Source of the DNA: Pontibacter ruber
Lineage (GTDB): Bacteria > Bacteroidota > Bacteroidia > Cytophagales > Hymenobacteraceae
Assembly: GCF_023630205.1 (NCBI RefSeq)
Contig: NZ_JALPRR010000003.1
Span: 1-64,000 of the forward strand
Reading direction: 5' to 3'
Length of the DNA: 64,000 nucleotides
Of the stretch, positions 61,169-64,000 are shown one piece after another. Made by a program: the position numbers and the translations under genes. The notes beneath the pieces were generated by a model. It searched no databases and was not told the DNA's origin. It worked only from the letters and a program-made list of their open reading frames with translations. Positions within the stretch are counted from its first letter, which is position 1, and every line of letters starts with the position of its first letter.

Positions 61169-64000
61169 ATGAATACAAAATTACTTTACAGCCTGGGGCT
61201 TTTGCTCTGTTTCTTCAGCATAACAGCACCGGCACAACAGCCAACAGAAGAGTGGGTCAGACGGTATGATAGCAAGGGCAGCCAAAACGAATCCTTTGTT
61301 GATATTGCCGTGGATGAAGCTGGAAACAGCTACATCACCGGTACTAGTAATCGCACAGAAAGTGGATTAGCATCTACAGGTAGTATTGTGACAGTTAAGT
61401 ACTCTCCTTCAGGAGAAGAGCTGTGGGCAAAGGTGTTTAGGCAGGATCAATCTACCGGAGCTACAGCTATAGCCGTGGATAACACTGGGGGCGTCTACGT
61501 TACGGGGCGTAGTGGTTATTATGGTAATGAATACGATTATATCACTATCCGATACGAGGCGGCTACTGGAGAAGAGAGTTGGGTAAAATATTATAACGGG
61601 ACTCCCAATGGTTATGATATGGTCAGCGATATTGTGGTTGATAATAACGGGGGAGTCTATGTAACAGGCGCAAGTTCCAATTACTCTTTCGGTATCATCA
61701 TAACGGACTACGCTACCATCCGCTATGATGCAGCTACCGGCAAAGAGAGCTGGGTGCAACGCTACAATGGGCCCGATAGTGGCAGTGATTATCCTGCTGC
61801 CATTGCTGTAGACAGCACTGGTGGCCTATACGTCACTGGGTTTAGCGGCAAGAAAGACGGTAACGGATTAGATTATGCAACAATATCTTATGATGCCTAC
61901 ACCGGTTCCCAAAGATGGGTTACGCATTACGACAGCGGAAGCAATATTTACGATGAGGCAAGGGCCATTGCTGTCGACAACCAAGGTGGCGTTTACGTTA
62001 CTGGATACAGCTTTGGCAGCAACAATACCAGTAATTTTGCAACAATTCGTTATGATTCCGAAACTGGTGAGCAGACTTGGCTTGTACTCTATACAGGGGA
62101 AGAGAACAGTAATAATATCGCCGAGGCCATCTCTGTTGACAATGAAGGTGGTGTTTACGTTGCCGGCACATCTTCCAGAGCAGGGAATAGTTTTGTCTCA
62201 GACTTCGCTACTATACGCTATGATGCAGCCACCGGCAAACTGAGTTGGGAGCAGCGTTACAATGGAGAAGGCAGCGGTACTTACATAGCCCGAGCTATTG
62301 CCGTAGACAACAAAGGGGGTGTTTTTGTTACTGGCAGCAGCGGCTACTATGGCAGCGACAGCGACTATGTTACCATCCGTTATAATACACCTGATGGCAA
62401 CGAAAGCTGGGTGCAGCGCTACAACGGACCAGCCAACGGTTTGGACCAGGTCAGGGCCGTTGCTGTCGGCAACACAGGAAGAGTTGTTGTAACAGGCTAC
62501 AGTGAAGGAAGCGGCACCGGACCTGACTTTGCCACAATCAGCTACGACGCAAAAACCGGTACCCAAAGCTGGGCCAGTCGGTACGATGTTATTGGGGATC
62601 TAGCGGATTATACTATAGCCGTGGTTGCGGATGCAGAAGGCAACAGCTACGTCACTGGTACCAGCAGCTATGAATTTGACATGATACAGAATAGGTCTAG
62701 TATTGTTACAATCAAATATTCACCATCTGGTGATACGCTTTGGGTGCAGGAGTACAAAGGGGAACAGAGTAACCGAGCTACTGCTATCGCTATTGACAAT
62801 CAGGGAGGGCTGTACGTAACAGGCTACAGTGACAGAGGTCAGATGCAATATGACTATGTCACCATCCGCTATGATGCAGTTTCGGGCCAGGAAAGCTGGG
62901 TACAAAGTTATAATGGCAAGGGTAATGGCAGAGACATTTCCAGGGATATTACTGTAGATGATCAAGGAGGAGTTTATGTTACCGGCTACAGTTATAGCTA
63001 TACCAACAGCAATGAAACTGAGTTTGGTGATTATGCCACCATCCGTTACGAGGCCTCTACAGGAGAGCAAACCTGGGTAAGCCGCTACGAAGAAGGATCT
63101 GCCACTGCAATTGCCATAGATGATAAAGGAGGAGTTTATGTCACTGGTTCCTCTGCCACTATCCGATACGAAGCAGCCACTGGTCAGGAAACCTGGGTGC
63201 AACCAAACAATACAGGGGAAAACAAGAGGAGCTTCTTCCAAGATATCTCTGTAGATAAGTCGGGGGGCGTCTACACTACGGGTTCCTTCAGTGACTGGAC
63301 AGCAAACATTGATAACTATTTGACAGTTCGCTACGACGCAGCCACTGGCAAAGTGGTTTGGTCTCAGCAATATGCCGGCCCTGTAGGAGGTAATGAAGGT
63401 GCTTCCGCCATTACTGTAGACAACAAAGGTGGCGTCTTCGTTACGGGTAGTAGCGCAGGCGACAACTTTGCTACAGATTACACTACCATCCGATACGAGG
63501 CTTTCACTGGTCAGGAAAGCTGGGTGCAACGGTATAGCAGAGTAGGAAAAGGTGTAAGTTATGACAGAGCTAGTGCAATTGCTGTGGATAGCCTGGATGG
63601 TGTTTATGTAACTGGTACGAGTTGGCTTGTAAATAACGATAATGGATTAAGCACGTCCGACAGAGTCTTTAGCACGATAAAGTATAATGCTGCTACTGGT
63701 ACCCAACTCTGGGATATACAAACTGCCGGACCTAATGAGAGTGCTGTAGATATGGCATTGGACAGGGCAGGCAATATCATCGTCACCGGCTATAGTTTAA
63801 ATGACATTACAGACTACGACTTCCTGACCGTCAAGTACAGCCAGAAGCAGTGCCCTGCTTTAGCTGACGCAGCCATACAAGGCAAAGCTACCGCTTTAGT
63901 CAATATCAAAGGCTCCACCTACACCCTTGCTGACTCTGGTGCCACCACTTTTACCTGGCGCATTACCGACGGCAGCGGCTCTGATTACACCAGCTTCAGC
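61169..64000 (+). CDS. Secreted SBBP-type repeat protein, paralogue 2 (cut by window end)
   Basis: The ATG at 61169 opens a frame that stays open to the window edge (944 codons seen). The signal peptide is MNTKLLYSLGLLLCFFSITA followed by PAQ, nearly the same as in paralogue 1, and it goes straight into EEWVRRYDSKG. Sixteen repeat units follow, again as 8+8: units 1 and 9 have NSY-x-TG and T-x-KYSPSG, and unit 8 (VVVTGYSEG) mirrors unit 16 (IIVTGYSLN). Then the same CPALADAAIQG Ig-like segment starts, and the window stops there. The C-terminal GGGWI and T9SS domains are expected beyond it. It is a tandem duplicate in the same orientation, 288 bp after paralogue 1. Confidence 0.9.
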   Translation, partial: MNTKLLYSLGLLLCFFSITAPAQQPTEEWVRRYDSKGSQNESFVDIAVDEAGNSYITGTSNRTESGLASTGSIVTVKYSPSGEELWAKVFRQDQSTGATAIAVDNTGGVYVTGRSGYYGNEYDYITIRYEAATGEESWVKYYNGTPNGYDMVSDIVVDNNGGVYVTGASSNYSFGIIITDYATIRYDAATGKESWVQRYNGPDSGSDYPAAIAVDSTGGLYVTGFSGKKDGNGLDYATISYDAYTGSQRWVTHYDSGSNIYDEARAIAVDNQGGVYVTGYSFGSNNTSNFATIRYDSETGEQTWLVLYTGEENSNNIAEAISVDNEGGVYVAGTSSRAGNSFVSDFATIRYDAATGKLSWEQRYNGEGSGTYIARAIAVDNKGGVFVTGSSGYYGSDSDYVTIRYNTPDGNESWVQRYNGPANGLDQVRAVAVGNTGRVVVTGYSEGSGTGPDFATISYDAKTGTQSWASRYDVIGDLADYTIAVVADAEGNSYVTGTSSYEFDMIQNRSSIVTIKYSPSGDTLWVQEYKGEQSNRATAIAIDNQGGLYVTGYSDRGQMQYDYVTIRYDAVSGQESWVQSYNGKGNGRDISRDITVDDQGGVYVTGYSYSYTNSNETEFGDYATIRYEASTGEQTWVSRYEEGSATAIAIDDKGGVYVTGSSATIRYEAATGQETWVQPNNTGENKRSFFQDISVDKSGGVYTTGSFSDWTANIDNYLTVRYDAATGKVVWSQQYAGPVGGNEGASAITVDNKGGVFVTGSSAGDNFATDYTTIRYEAFTGQESWVQRYSRVGKGVSYDRASAIAVDSLDGVYVTGTSWLVNNDNGLSTSDRVFSTIKYNAATGTQLWDIQTAGPNESAVDMALDRAGNIIVTGYSLNDITDYDFLTVKYSQKQCPALADAAIQGKATALVNIKGSTYTLADSGATTFTWRITDGSGSDYTSFS

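Noticed and set aside
62720..63529. A 269-codon frame opposite the second repeat protein
   Set aside because: It mirrors the repeat units (repeated SDGSVI, FVVYSN), so it is an antisense image of the array. Similar frames lie opposite paralogue 1.
57188..64000. Regularly spaced DNA repeats considered as a CRISPR array
   Set aside because: The units are ~150 bp, in frame, protein-coding and diverged; no short identical repeats or spacers occur in the window.

Overview
The window reads as chromosomal DNA of a Bacteroidota bacterium, most likely a Pontibacter-like member of the Cytophagales. The pointers are a probable type IX secretion sorting domain, SBBP-type repeat proteins, a TonB-dependent receptor with a CarboxypepD_reg-like N-terminus, -7 boxes of the form TAnnTTTG, a LytS/LytR pair, and the A/T-rich word AAGTATAA (or TTATACTT) scattered through genes and spacers alike. 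Most genes are housekeeping or envelope functions of roughly balanced base composition. Several islands are clearly richer in A+T. Genus assignment is inference.

Layout. 1-1.9 kb: three A+T-rich genes (the first cut by the window edge), each followed by a ~57-bp imperfect palindrome that looks like an integron attC site. 1.9-6.4 kb: nicotinate phosphoribosyltransferase, a DUF6687-like protein, a repeat-packed spacer and a tandem universal stress protein. 6.4-14.4 kb: two lipoproteins sharing a Cys-rich C-terminal domain (one fused to a thermonuclease), a 1141-residue propeller-amidohydrolase, a small lipoprotein and a TPR histidine kinase. 14.7-21.1 kb: sbcC and sbcD, separated by an A+T-rich AlbA_2/Schlafen-type gene. 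21.6-25.1 kb: a likely sulfur-stress group (ArsR regulator with its own operator, rhodanese lipoprotein, YeiH-type transporter) around a catalase. 25.2-31.1 kb: an Omp85-type barrel and two amidohydrolases. 31.8-37.7 kb: ComEC, GNAT, PhoH, SAM hydrolase, ABM protein, HscB and tRNA-Leu.

37.6-44.8 kb is bracketed by the tRNA-Leu 3' end and a 16-bp near-copy of it. It contains two A+T-rich membrane genes, a TonB-type receptor, a 166-bp inverted-repeat element and a LytS/LytR pair, and may be a relic island. 44.9-49.9 kb: an NhaC-type antiporter with a structured, pseudoknot-capable leader, an exported-looking isoaspartyl methyltransferase, a membrane protein, exonuclease III and a small protein. 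50-56.6 kb: an overlapping four-gene signalling operon (giant NIT/HAMP/GAF hybrid kinase, CheR, CheB, REC-kinase). 57.2-64 kb: two tandem paralogues of very large secreted repeat proteins, each with 16 repeat units arranged as 8+8; the second runs off the window end.

The most distinctive signals are the nhaC leader, the 8+8 repeat architecture, the attC-like array, the invaded sbcDC locus, the paired Cys-rich domain, the tRNA-Leu bracket and a 175-bp dispersed element in inverted orientation at 5.1 and 31.3 kb. No CRISPR array, transposase, integrase, rRNA or phage structural gene was seen.
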